Of a DNA stretch of 64,000 nucleotides, positions 1-10,300 are shown in pieces (within the stretch, counting starts at the first letter, position 1; each line of letters opens with the position of its first letter). The notes under the pieces were generated by a model. That model made no database searches. It was not told the DNA's origin and was given only the letters and a program-made list of their open reading frames with translations. Position numbers and translations under genes: made by a program. The stretch covers positions 29,854,146 through 29,918,145 of the forward strand of contig NC_051445.1 in assembly GCF_001649575.2 (NCBI RefSeq), read 5' to 3'. This DNA is from Kryptolebias marmoratus. Taxonomy: Eukaryota; Chordata; Actinopteri; Cyprinodontiformes; Rivulidae.

Positions 1-1395
1 GGAAATCAAATGTATTAACCAATGGAGGCCTGGATTTGGAGTCACACACAAAATTAAAGTGGAAAAACACACTACAGGCTGATCCAACTTTGATGTAATG
101 TCCTTAAAACACGTCAAAATGAGGCTCAGTATTGTGTATGACCTCCCTATAACGCCTGGGCATGCTCCTGATGAAGTGGCGGATTGTCTCCCGAGGGATC
201 TCCTCCCAGACCTGGACTAAAGCATCCACCAACTCCTGGACAGTTTGTGGTGCAACGTGACGTTGGTGGATGGAGCGAGAGATGATGTCCCAGATGTGCT
301 CTATCGGATTCAGGTCTGGGGAACGAGTGGGCCAGTCCACAGCTTCAATGCCTTCATCTTGCAGGAACTGCTGAGACACTCCAGCCACATGAGGTCTAGC
401 ATTGTCCTGCATGATAAGGAACCCAGGGCCAACCGCACCAGCATATGGTCTCACAAATGATCTGAAGATCTCATCTCAGTACCTACTGGCAGTCATGCTA
501 CCTCTGGCGAGCACATGGAGGGCTGTGCGGCCGTCCAAAGAAATGCCACTCCACACCATTACTGACCCACTGCCAAACCGGTCATGCTGAAGGATGTTGC
601 AGGCAGCAGATCGCTCTCCACTGCATCTCCAGACTCTGTCACGTCTGTCACATGTGCTCAGTGTGAACCTGCTTTCATCTGTGAAGAGCACAGGTTGCTA
701 GTGGCAAATTTGCCAATCCTGGTGTTCTCTGGCAAAAGCAAAGCATCCTGCACGGTGTTGGGCTGTGAGCACAACCCCCATCTGTGGACGTTGGGCCCTC
801 ATACCATCCTAATGGAGTCGGTTTCTAACCGTTTGTACAGACACATGCACATTTGTGGCCTGCTGGAGGTCATTTTGCAGGGCTCTGGCAATGCTCCTCC
901 TGTTCTTCCTTGCACAAAGGTGGAGGTAGCAGTCCTGCTGCTGGGTTGTTGCCCTCCTACGGCCTCCTCCACATTTCCTGGTGTACTGGCCTGTCTCCTG
1001 GTAGCGCGTCCAGCCTCTGGACACTACGCTGACAGACACAGCAAACCTTCTTGCCTCATCTAGAAGGCTAGGTGAAGAAGGCTATTGATGTGTCATTCTG
1101 GATGAGCTGCACTACCTGAGCCACTTGGGTGGGGTGGAGAGTCCGTCTCATGCTACCGAGTGTGAAAGCACCACCAACATTCAAAAGTGCCAGAAGCCAG
1201 AAAGCATAGGTACTGAGAAGTTGTCTGTGGTCCCCACCTGCAGAACTACTCCGTTATTGAGTGTATCTTGCTAATTGACAATAATTTCCACCTGTCGTCT
1301 ATTCCAGTTGCACAACAGCACGTGAAATTGATTGCCAATCAGTGTTGCTTCTTAAGTGGACAGCTTGCTTTCACAGAAGTTTGATTCCCTTATTT
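1..1395 (-). mobile_element. Tc1-like DNA transposon relic
   Basis: The segment matches a very common fish Tc1-like family: a transposase frame on the minus strand, flanked on the low-coordinate side by a short tail and on the other by a 5' leader ending near 1395 in the LINE-like sequence that follows. Terminal inverted repeats were not delimited, because the element may continue left of the window. It is dead: see the transposase pseudogene inside. Confidence 0.8.
104..1066 (-). pseudogene. Tc1-like DD34E transposase pseudogene
   Basis: One minus-strand reading frame runs through about 320 codons with three in-frame stops and no frameshift. The stops sit near 785 (TAG), 694 (TAG) and 476 (TGA, at a codon where Arg CGA is expected, so a CpG decay). 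The catalytic triad is visible: D in VLFTDESRF, D in IMQDNARPH and, exactly 34 residues later, E in LNPIEHIWD. An N-terminal helix-turn-helix remnant precedes them ([20 protein letters not shown]). Family: cut-and-paste IS630/Tc1/mariner transposase. The frame is well preserved apart from the stops, implying moderately recent inactivation. Confidence 0.9.
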
Positions 1396-1439
1396 TTTAC
1401 TTCTGTGCTAACCACAGTTTGTCTATAAAGAATAGCATT

Positions 1440-1912
1440 TTTGAACATAAGGTTGTCCACAATTGCACATGGCACCAGGAACCCCTAGGTCGCAGATCAA
1501 TGATAGACTTTGTTGTCATGTCTGATCTGCGGCCATGTGTTTTGGATACACAGATGAAGAGAGGAGTGAAGCTGTCAGCTGATCACTACCTAGTTGTGAG
1601 TCAGATCAGATGGTGGGGGAATTTGCTGGACAGACCTGGTAGACCCAAACGTGTAGTGAGGGTTTGTTGGGAACACTTGGCAGGAGAACTCTTCAGAAAG
1701 ATCTTCAACTCCCACCTCAGCCAGAGTTTCACTCAACTGCATCTTAGTGGAGGAGACATTGAATCCAAGTAAGCCATGTTCCACGCCTCCATTGTCGAGG
1801 CGGCTGCCCTGCACTGTGGCTGCAAGGATATTGGTGCTTCTCGTGGTGGCCATCCTTGAACTTGGTGGTGGACACCCTAGGTGAAGAATGCTATCAAGCT
1901 AAAGAAGAGGTT
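1440..1912 (+). mobile_element. RTE/Rex3-like LINE fragment, part 1 (endonuclease end)
   Basis: The plus strand encodes the end of an RTE-type endonuclease domain and the linker after it: TWHQEPLGRRSMIDFVV, RPGRPKRVVRVCWEHLA, then a Thr-Pro-Glu-like stretch ending KLKKR near 1910. Homology stops abruptly at 1912, where an L2-like element begins on the other strand. The missing continuation reappears at 5365. Confidence 0.75.
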
Positions 1913-4900
1913 TGATTCAATTCAATTTAGTTTATTTATGTTGCACCAACTTACAACAAAAGTCATCTCAGGCCAGTGTACAAAAACATTCACATACATT
2001 ATAAAATGCCAAGTAATAAAAGTTAGAGTCAGCAGATTGCATTAAATCTTCCAGTCTCCATCCGTAGCACCACATTGACAAGTGGAAACGAACAACTCCC
2101 TTTAAACAGGAAGAAACCTCCATCAGAACCAGGGACAGGATGGGCAGCCATCTGCCTCAACAGGTCAGGGTTTGAGAGGACAGGAAACAAATACAGACAA
2201 AGACAAAAGGATTGGTCCAGGTTTAGTTTATATGGGAAGAAAGACAAAGATATACAAATGTTAATGATAGAAATAATTACAAACATGGAGAGTAGAGCAA
2301 GTAAAGACAGCAGCAGAGTGAGGAAATGTGGTCAGTTTGTCCTCTAGCAGTCTAAGCCTAAGGTAGCAGAAATAAGGGATAGCTTAGGAAGCAAAGCCAA
2401 CCCTAACTATAGGATTTATAAAAAACAAAAGTCTTAAGCCTAGTCTTAAAAGTAGACAGAGGGTCAGCCTCACTGGAAGTTAGTCTCACAAGAGAGAAGC
2501 CTGATAACTGAAAGCTCTGCCTCCCATTCTGCTTTTAGAAAATCTAGAAACCAAAAGTAAATTTTATGTTTGAGAGTGAAGTGCTCTGTTAGGAAAATAT
2601 AGAACAATAAGATTCTTAATATAAGATGGAGCTTGGAGGTTGAGAGCTATGTATGTTAGAAGTAAGATTTTAAATTCTATTCTGAATTTGACAGGGAGCC
2701 AATGGAGAGAAGCTAACTACTGGAGAAATATGATCTCTCCTCCTAACTCTCATCAGAACTCTGGCAGCAGCATTTTGCATCAACTGAAGACTCAGGACAC
2801 CCAGATCATAGAAAATTACAATAGTCCAGCCTAGACATGATCATAGTGTGGTGGCACATGTGTCGCAGAAAATGTACAATTGAAATATGTTGCAAAAGCC
2901 CTACTTTAAAATGACCTTTAAGGCACACAAACCCGTTACAGATAAGGCTAGAGACGATTTCCTGCAGTTTAACAATATTTATTTGCTGCATCTGTTATTT
3001 CTGTACAAAAATATGTAAATTAAGTTAAAACCACAATCACTCTCACACACTGTGAAGTAGTGCAGTTGAACAGTCAAAAACAGGTGACCTAAAGTAGACT
3101 CTTCAGCCAGTTTTAACTTCTTTGCCTCTCATTTATTGTTTTACATCTTATGGTTTTACATTTGACCCGACCTCCTCCTCACTCATTTCACTCTGATTTT
3201 ATAACAAATTAACACCACAGCTGGAGGTAATTAGATCCAACCATCATATGACAGGTCAAAGCAATAAAATTCAGAACAAAAAAACCTGAAATGCAATTAT
3301 TCCAATTTCCAAACTCTGCTATTTAACAAAATAGTCTGCAAACTAAAAATAAATAAATAATACAGAACTACTCAAAAAATTACCTAAAGAAACAAACAAA
3401 ATACAAAGATAAGAAATCCCTCCACATGGTATGCCCCGATGTCCTCCAAGACCTCCCATACCCATTGAAGAAAGTGATGAGAGCCAGCCCCTCCCACACA
3501 CCTACTTGGGCTGCAGTCAACCTAGGGACAAACAATGGTGCGTCTAAAAACTTAAAACTAAAGAAACATGTATCTAAGGTGATAAAGGAGTTACCTTTAA
3601 ACAAAACATAGTAAATGATAACTGTAACATAATGCTGTCACCCAAACCCGGGATAAAATGAAGCACAATTACCAAAAACAATATTTAATTCGAACAGTTC
3701 GGCGGCTCAACTCTGTGACTGCAGGGAGAACAGGGTAGGAACAAAAAAGCATAAAATAAGAACATAGTGCACCACAAACCAGAAGGACCACCGCCTGAAG
3801 AATCCACCACCAACAGCAAGAGCTGGCTATGGCCCTGTCACAAACACAAAAGAAAGTAGAAAACTTACAAAACATTCAATTTACATACAAACAAATAAAC
3901 CCAAATCAAAAAAATTAAAAACAGCTCAGTCCAGACTAAGACAGGTGGCCCAACAGCAGTAGGCTTAGTGTGTTCAATAATGCTCCGTCCTGAAGACGAG
4001 GTGAACCAACAGGGCCGCAGAAGATGCTTGTTATTTACATAACTGATTTGTTGGGTTTCATGGATAAAAATAACTGAGTATCATCAGCATAACTATTAAA
4101 ATTCAAACCATACTGTCCAATAACTTTACCTAATAGAAGCAGATATAAAAAGTATTGGTCTAAACCTTAAGGAACTCTATGACTAACTTTGGTATATGAA
4201 GAATCCCAATAACATGTTCAAGCCTCTGTAATAGAATATTGTGATCAAATGTAGCACTGAGATCCAACAGGACAAGTATGGACACAAATCCTCTATCTGA
4301 GGCCATGAGAATATCATTAGTAACTTTCACTAGTGCTGTTTCTGTGCTATGAGCTCTAAACCCTGACTGAAACTCCTTAAACAGATTATTTCTGTTCGAT
4401 ATTCACTCAATTTATTTGCAAGTATTTTCTCAAGAACTTTTGAAATGAATGTGATATTGGATGTAGGTCTATAATTTGCCAGACTTCCTGAATTAAGATC
4501 AGGTTTCTTAAGTAAAGGTTTAATTACAGCAACAATAAAGCTCTGTGGTACACAACCGCGATCCAAAATGGGAATATTAATTAGGAGAAATACCTCTTTG
4601 AACAGTCTAGTTGGGATGGGATCCAGCTGACATGTTGATGGTTTGCATGAAGCTATTATCTTTGATCATTCATAGAGGACAAAAATATCACTACTTAGAG
4701 TTATAGGGATATATGGTTCAACAGAGATAGGACTCTTCATTAGTCGAGCTACAGTACTAAACAGAAACATGTTCTTGTTCTCTTCTATTAAAAATGAATG
4801 ATATACAGTTTTAGCTTTACAAAGGGCTTTCTTGTATGTTAGCAGGCTATCTCTCCAAGTTAAATATAATTCTTCCATGTTAGTGGAGAACCATTTTCTT

Positions 4901-5364
4901 TCCATCTTTGTATTTTAAAGTACATAATTCTGAATTAAACCAAGTAGCCAGCTTCCTCTGACTCATCTCCTTCTTTAGCAGAGGTGCAGTTTTATCAAGT
5001 GATGTTTGCATTGAAGTTGTAACTTTATAAACAAGATCATCCCAATTGCTGAATTTGAATAGAGTCTGTGTTTATTTTTATGGTTTATTTTTCTTGAGCT
5101 TATTTTTGGTTCATTTAATTTGGGCCGTGTTCTAGCTGACATTGTTTCAATGGGGGTTTAGGTTGGTAACAGAGGAGAAGCAGCAGAGAGGTGTGTACGA
5201 CTACAACTCTGCTTCCTAAACTGGAAATATTTGTATGTTCCTAAACATACAAATATTTTACCTCCATAATTGTTTTTTCATCATAAATTACATAGATGTG
5301 ACATAATTATGTTAATAGTGACTTAAAACAAAGTTAATGATTAAAAAACATAGCAATAGTTTAA
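1913..5364 (-). mobile_element. L2-like LINE inserted in the RTE element
   Basis: Read on the minus strand from about 5050, this gives an L2-clade reverse transcriptase: SLIEENKNMFLFSTVARLMK, VAVIKPLLKKPDLNSGSLAN, a D-x-S-A-FD-like stretch and, at about 4110-4068, SYADDTQL with the catalytic YADD box. It resumes at 2870 with SRLDYCN and runs through VKFRIEFKILLLTYIALN to about 2390. The 3' UTR then follows, ending at 1913 in a short AATTGAATTGAATC-type tail typical of fish L2 elements. Stops and frameshifts make it inactive. It lies between two halves of one RTE element, so it inserted later. The middle part (2875-4045) is foreign. Confidence 0.8.
2875..4045. other. unclassified insert inside the L2-like LINE
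   Basis: The distance between the YADD box and the SRLDYCN motif is about 1.2 kb instead of the 0.45 kb expected, so roughly 0.7-1.1 kb has been inserted. The content is AT-rich, with a GC-richer patch at 3420-3540 and another at 3690-4020, and no convincing coding frame. I could not assign it to a family. Confidence 0.5.
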
Positions 5365-5765
5365 AACATAGGCGATGTAAAGCTCTCACCGAATGTGGGA
5401 GAAGTTCGGCCTTGGTAGAGACTCTTGATCAGCTCCAAGAAAATTTTGGCAAACTATCTGGCGGCTAAAATGGGGAAAGGACCACTTTATCAACACTGTG
5501 TATCCTGGAGGTGGAATGCTGTTGACCTCAACCTGTTATGTCATTGAGCATTGGAAGGAATACTTCAACGACCTTCTCAATCCCACCAACACATCTTCCA
5601 TAGACAAAATTGACTCCGGGGACTTTGGGGTAGGTCCGCCCATAACCAGGGCTGAGGTCGCTGAGATAGTTAATAAGCTCTGCAGAACTCAGGGTAGATG
5701 AGATCTACCCTGAGTTCCTCAAAGCTCTGTATGTTGCTGGGCTGTCTTGGTTGACACACCTTTGC
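5365..5765 (+). mobile_element. RTE/Rex3-like LINE fragment, part 2
   Basis: The plus strand continues the element interrupted at 1912: a degenerate VWEKFG stretch, an LST-N-TVY-like linker, then IEHWKEYFNDLLNPTNTSS and EIYPEFLKAL, the linker just before the reverse transcriptase core. A frameshift lies near 5695. The element ends about 5765, before the fingers and palm, so the catalytic part is absent. Confidence 0.75.
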
Positions 5766-7189
5766 AACCAACCAAGGAGGCAACTCTGCCCACACAATCA
5801 CCCCACTTCAGGATTTTGACACAAAAACTCTAAAAAGAAGTGATTAACATTTTAAATGAGAGAAATGGACCACTGAAGTGTTTTATGATAGTGTTTAACT
5901 AAAAGAAAAAATGAAAATAAAAACTCATTATTTTTACATTTTATTTTATTTCACCTCTAACTTCAAAGAAATCATTCAACTCATCATTTAATCTGTTTAT
6001 ACTGTTAAAGGAAATTTTCTAACCAAATAAAAACTTCAACTCATGACTCCTCCTTGTAGATGGATTCTGTCAGTGGGTGACCTGCAGTTAGTATCTGAGA
6101 ACACAACTGGCCGACAAATATTCAGTTTATCTGTGCTTGTGTGAACTCTCTGGATATTTACTGTACATTCTGTCATGACACATCATGTGTAAGAGGAAGA
6201 GTAGAACATCTTAAACTGTGCTGTACATTGATGCTTGAAAAGAGAAGCTTGTAAATTTATGACTGAATCTTAGGGCCACTCAGAAAACAAAATTAGTCTT
6301 AAATTTCAGATTTCTAGAAGAAATGTCAAAATTAAACTGGAAATATTTTCAGAAAAAATTTGCAATGCTGAGAAAAAAAAAAATCTTTCAGGACTTAAGA
6401 CAGAGGGAGTGAACCATGCTGTGCTCCTGAATCCAACTGGGTTTGTTGCTTTTCTTTTATCATTGCATCTGAGGCTTATGGCTGCAATTTTACTTGCTTA
6501 ACTACAAAAAAACAAGCAGTATTTTAAATGAACCAGTCCGATGTGTGGTATATTACTCCCACTGCAACAGCTCACAGAGTTTGTTTTAATCTTTCACAAT
6601 AAGAGTCTTTAACACATACACTAAGTGTTGACTTCTAAGTGCTTTCAAAATTCCTGCTGATCTCGGCATAAGTATTTGTTTTACTGAATAACAATAATGT
6701 AAGATAATTTTGTAAGATTCAGATGCTTAGAGACAGTTTTTTGAACTAGCCCTCAGTGTATGTGTTTAAGTCTGGTTCAACTAAAATATTGCATGTTACT
6801 TTGTAATTCATCCAGTAGAAGTGCCCCATAATCCCCACATACAACAAAACTAAATAAAAGAAATACAGTCAGGTTCAGAATTACATCAAGGTTCACTTCC
6901 TCTAGTTGAAGTCTTAAAGGATGACTTTTCTGAGCATTGCAACTTTTTTCTTTAAATATTTCAATTCTTTTTCAAAAGAAAATATTTCTTTGATGTCAAA
7001 ACTAGGAAACAAAACAAAAAACAAAATCTTCCTCCTTTTCCTTTCTTCTGATTGGCCCTAATCCTCTGTTGTACAGATTAAACTTCATAAAATTCATAAA
7101 CTTCATCCTGAACATGAGTTTCAGATCTTTCTGTGTGTGAGCTCTTCTGCTGCTGGAGGAGGACACACGGTTCTCTCTGTCCCTGGTCT
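5766..7189. other. ASCC3 3' flank / 3' UTR, no repeats recognised
   Basis: AT-rich sequence with no coding frame. The part nearest 7189 is presumably ASCC3 3' UTR in minus orientation; where the transcript ends cannot be fixed from sequence alone. Confidence 0.5.
5940..5950 (-). promoter_or_regulatory. possible ASCC3 polyadenylation signal pair
   Basis: Two overlapping minus-strand AATAAA hexamers lie about 1.24 kb after the ASCC3 stop codon, between the stop and the LINE remnant ending near 5765. AATAAA-like words are expected by chance in AT-rich DNA, so this is only a candidate 3' end. Confidence 0.2.
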
Positions 7190-7337
7190 TCAGCTGAGGG
7201 ACAGCTCAGTCACAGAATCCACCACCTTGGTGTTGACCTGCGCTGCAATGTTGGTAGGTGTTACATTCAGGTGGATGTCGTACTGTTGGTCCAGACCCAG
7301 GTAGCTGTCACTCATGACATACAGAGTGTAGATGCAC
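7190..7337 (-). CDS. ASCC3: ASCC3 terminal coding exon
   Basis: 148 nt: one G completes Lys, then 48 codons and TGA at 7192-7190. It encodes [20 protein letters not shown], then [16 protein letters not shown] and the end [11 protein letters not shown]. The human protein ends similarly (SDSLTDLALK), so this is the true C terminus. Acceptor TGTCTGCCCGCAG. Confidence 0.95.
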
Positions 7338-10300
7338 CTGCGGGCAGACAGTTTGCTGGTTATGCATGTTTAAACTGGGCTAATGCTCACTGTGTGCTGA
7401 AAAAGGCCAATAACTGGAGCTGAAATTATAGAATGGAAGTTTATAAAGTAATGAAGACACAACTGTCTGCAATGAAAACACTCTATTTGAATCAAAGACT
7501 GAAATGTCTCATTATGTGAGCAAACACTGAAAACACAGCAGGAAGAATTGAACTACAGTCGTGGAAAAACAAATCCAAGTCTAAGGTTTTACATATCAGG
7601 ACCTAATAAAAATGATCTGGTCTTTACCAGGTTCTAAAATGATCCAAATCTAACCTAACATCTACAAAAGCCTACAACAGACTCCACCACGTTGTTTTTC
7701 TTAAACAAAAACAAAAAGGAAAAGCTGCAAGTGAAAACTGCATCCAGCCTGGCTGCTTCCACATGATTTCAGAGGTTCAACATCAGCCAGGACAGAAGCT
7801 GCTGATCGAATGTATTAATGAACTGATTATCATCAGTATGAAAACATTTTTACAGGGTTCCTCCTACCCAGTCCTAAAAACTGTGGACAAGTCGCTGTGT
7901 TGGCAACCTGTACATTACAGAATCAATATCAAAATTTATTTGTTGGTTTTTAGGTCTGATTATGTTCTTAGTCTTGTATTTACTTGTTTATCAAACCTGC
8001 TTTTACCTCATGAGCCCTCCAGATCCCTTAGGTCCTCCTTTCCTGATTTTCATCTGGCTGATTAGCATATCTAATCAAAAATACTCCTGCTAATGTCCAT
8101 CAGACTGATACTTTAAGCAGCCTTGGCACCATTAGCATATAACAGTCTATGCTCTGCACATTTGCATTTATGTACTCAGACCAATGCTTTTCAGTTGAGA
8201 CAACAGTGACAAACTGCACAGATGGAGTCAGGCTAAGGTGTTCAGGTAGGTGGATTTCAAGAAAGGCTTCTTTTACAAATTTGAAAACAGATACAAAAAA
8301 CTGGCACTTGTTTGGCTAGCTATTAGCCTAGCCTTGATGAAGACTTCTGCCTCTTTCTCCAAACTCTGTGCTCTTTGACTGATGTCACAGCTGATGTGGT
8401 AATAAATCTTGATAAACATTGGACAGAACATCACTTGACATAACTTAAAGTTGACTGGACTGTCCCTTTAGGAGAGCTATGCAGAAACCAATGTCTGCAG
8501 ATCTCAATGAACTGAAGCAACATTAGAAAGAAGTTTGGACCAAAATTTCTTCACAACCATGCGAGAGACTGAAAGACTGATAAAGTCCTACAGAAAACCA
8601 ATTCTGAAATTTCTTGCTTCCAAAGGAGGTTGTACAAGCTGCTGGGTCAGAAACTGGAGGCAGTTTTAAACATTTTGGCTTTGTTTTTGTTACTAAACAG
8701 CACATCATAATGTGTCATGTGTTGTTGTTTAGTTGAGGTCCTATTTACCTCATTTTAAAACCTAGAGTGAACAAGCTAAGTTTTTATTTTGTCCTGAAAT
8801 GTAAAACGTTATAACTGAGACATGTAGTTAGTTTTTAAACCATAGTGAGGTTAATTTTGTTTTAGTATTATGAACAGCAACAAGGCTGTTGCTTTGTGTA
8901 CTGGTACTGTAAAAAGGAAACTGAATTAAATTAAAACACTGTTTTAACACTTGATCAAGAACTGAATTAGGATAAATGGAACATCAAAGACAGCACTACA
9001 ATAAATGCACTATTTCCTCTAGTTTGAGCTTTATCTAATATAAATTAGAAGCTACTTTCAAACTACTATAGATAACTAGTATTTTTTTTTTAAACCTGCT
9101 GCCAAACACAAAACTATCACCCCTGTGACCTCAAATTCGCTTTAACCGCTGACATCCCCAACTTAAAGATGTTTGTTTAAAATGTTGCTATTATCTATTG
9201 AAATCAACTCTGTTAGAAAATTATCTCATAAAGATTTTAAGGAAACTTTCAGAACGTAATTATTGGGATGACATCGACAACTCATTAACTTTTGGAGTCA
9301 ACCCAATTCAAGACAGCTGCCACAGCTATGCAACCTTAGCATACTCAAAAACTGCTCTAACTCAGTGAATTTTCCAGATATTGGCCAAAAATCTGGTGTT
9401 TTAGTAACTCAAAGTCATTCCCAACTCATATTCCAACCGCTAACTGATCATGTTAGATATCACAGGAGATTGTGCATAATAATAGTTTCAAGGTTTGACC
9501 AAAACAGATCTGTTGTTTCTTTTAAGATGATCTTAGTCTAAAACTGGCATGAAAGATGGCGAGCAATAGAAAGGCTAGGCCTTAAATTTAATAAATAAAT
9601 TGTTCTAATTTCCTGTGGGCTGCAGGTAAACAGGGTCAGAAAGCTCAGAGTGAAAGATGTAAATGTTTTTTTCCTTCAGTGGAACTGGACCACTTTGCTC
9701 AAAGCTAGAGTAGTTGTTTACTTTCCAGTCCTCTCCGGTGTGTAGAAGGCCACGGACGCAGCTGTGTGACTGCGCACATATCCAACCCGTTTGACAGCCA
9801 GCAGCTCCCTGCGATCCAGCTCCCCAAGGACCAGAAACCAGCCCTCATCCTTCACTTTAGGGAACCTGGGAGCCTGGGCCTTACTGTCCTGCTTTCTCTG
9901 AAACAGCACACACACACACATGGCTCACATGTAAAGTTTACACTTTTCACATGGGTTAATCTTTTTCAGACTCTTAAAGAGATAGTTCAGCCATTTTGAA
10001 GTGGGGTTCTCTGGAAAAGTTGTAGATAGCTATTTGACTAACCTCATTTTGAGGAAACACAGTTTATTTATGACATGATTGATGAACTAACATCTATTCT
10101 GAATTCAGGCAAGACCAAAATTTTAAACAACCAAATCTCTAAAAATTTTTCAAAGCTTGTTTATAAACCTTTACACTTTCTAAAAGCATGATTATTTACA
10201 TTTAATTCTATTCAGCAGCTAGTTGTAGCACTTCCAGTGTAGCCTGGAGCACTTCTTCTTGTGCAGCCTGGAGTTCTTCCAGCATGAAAGTCATATTTTT

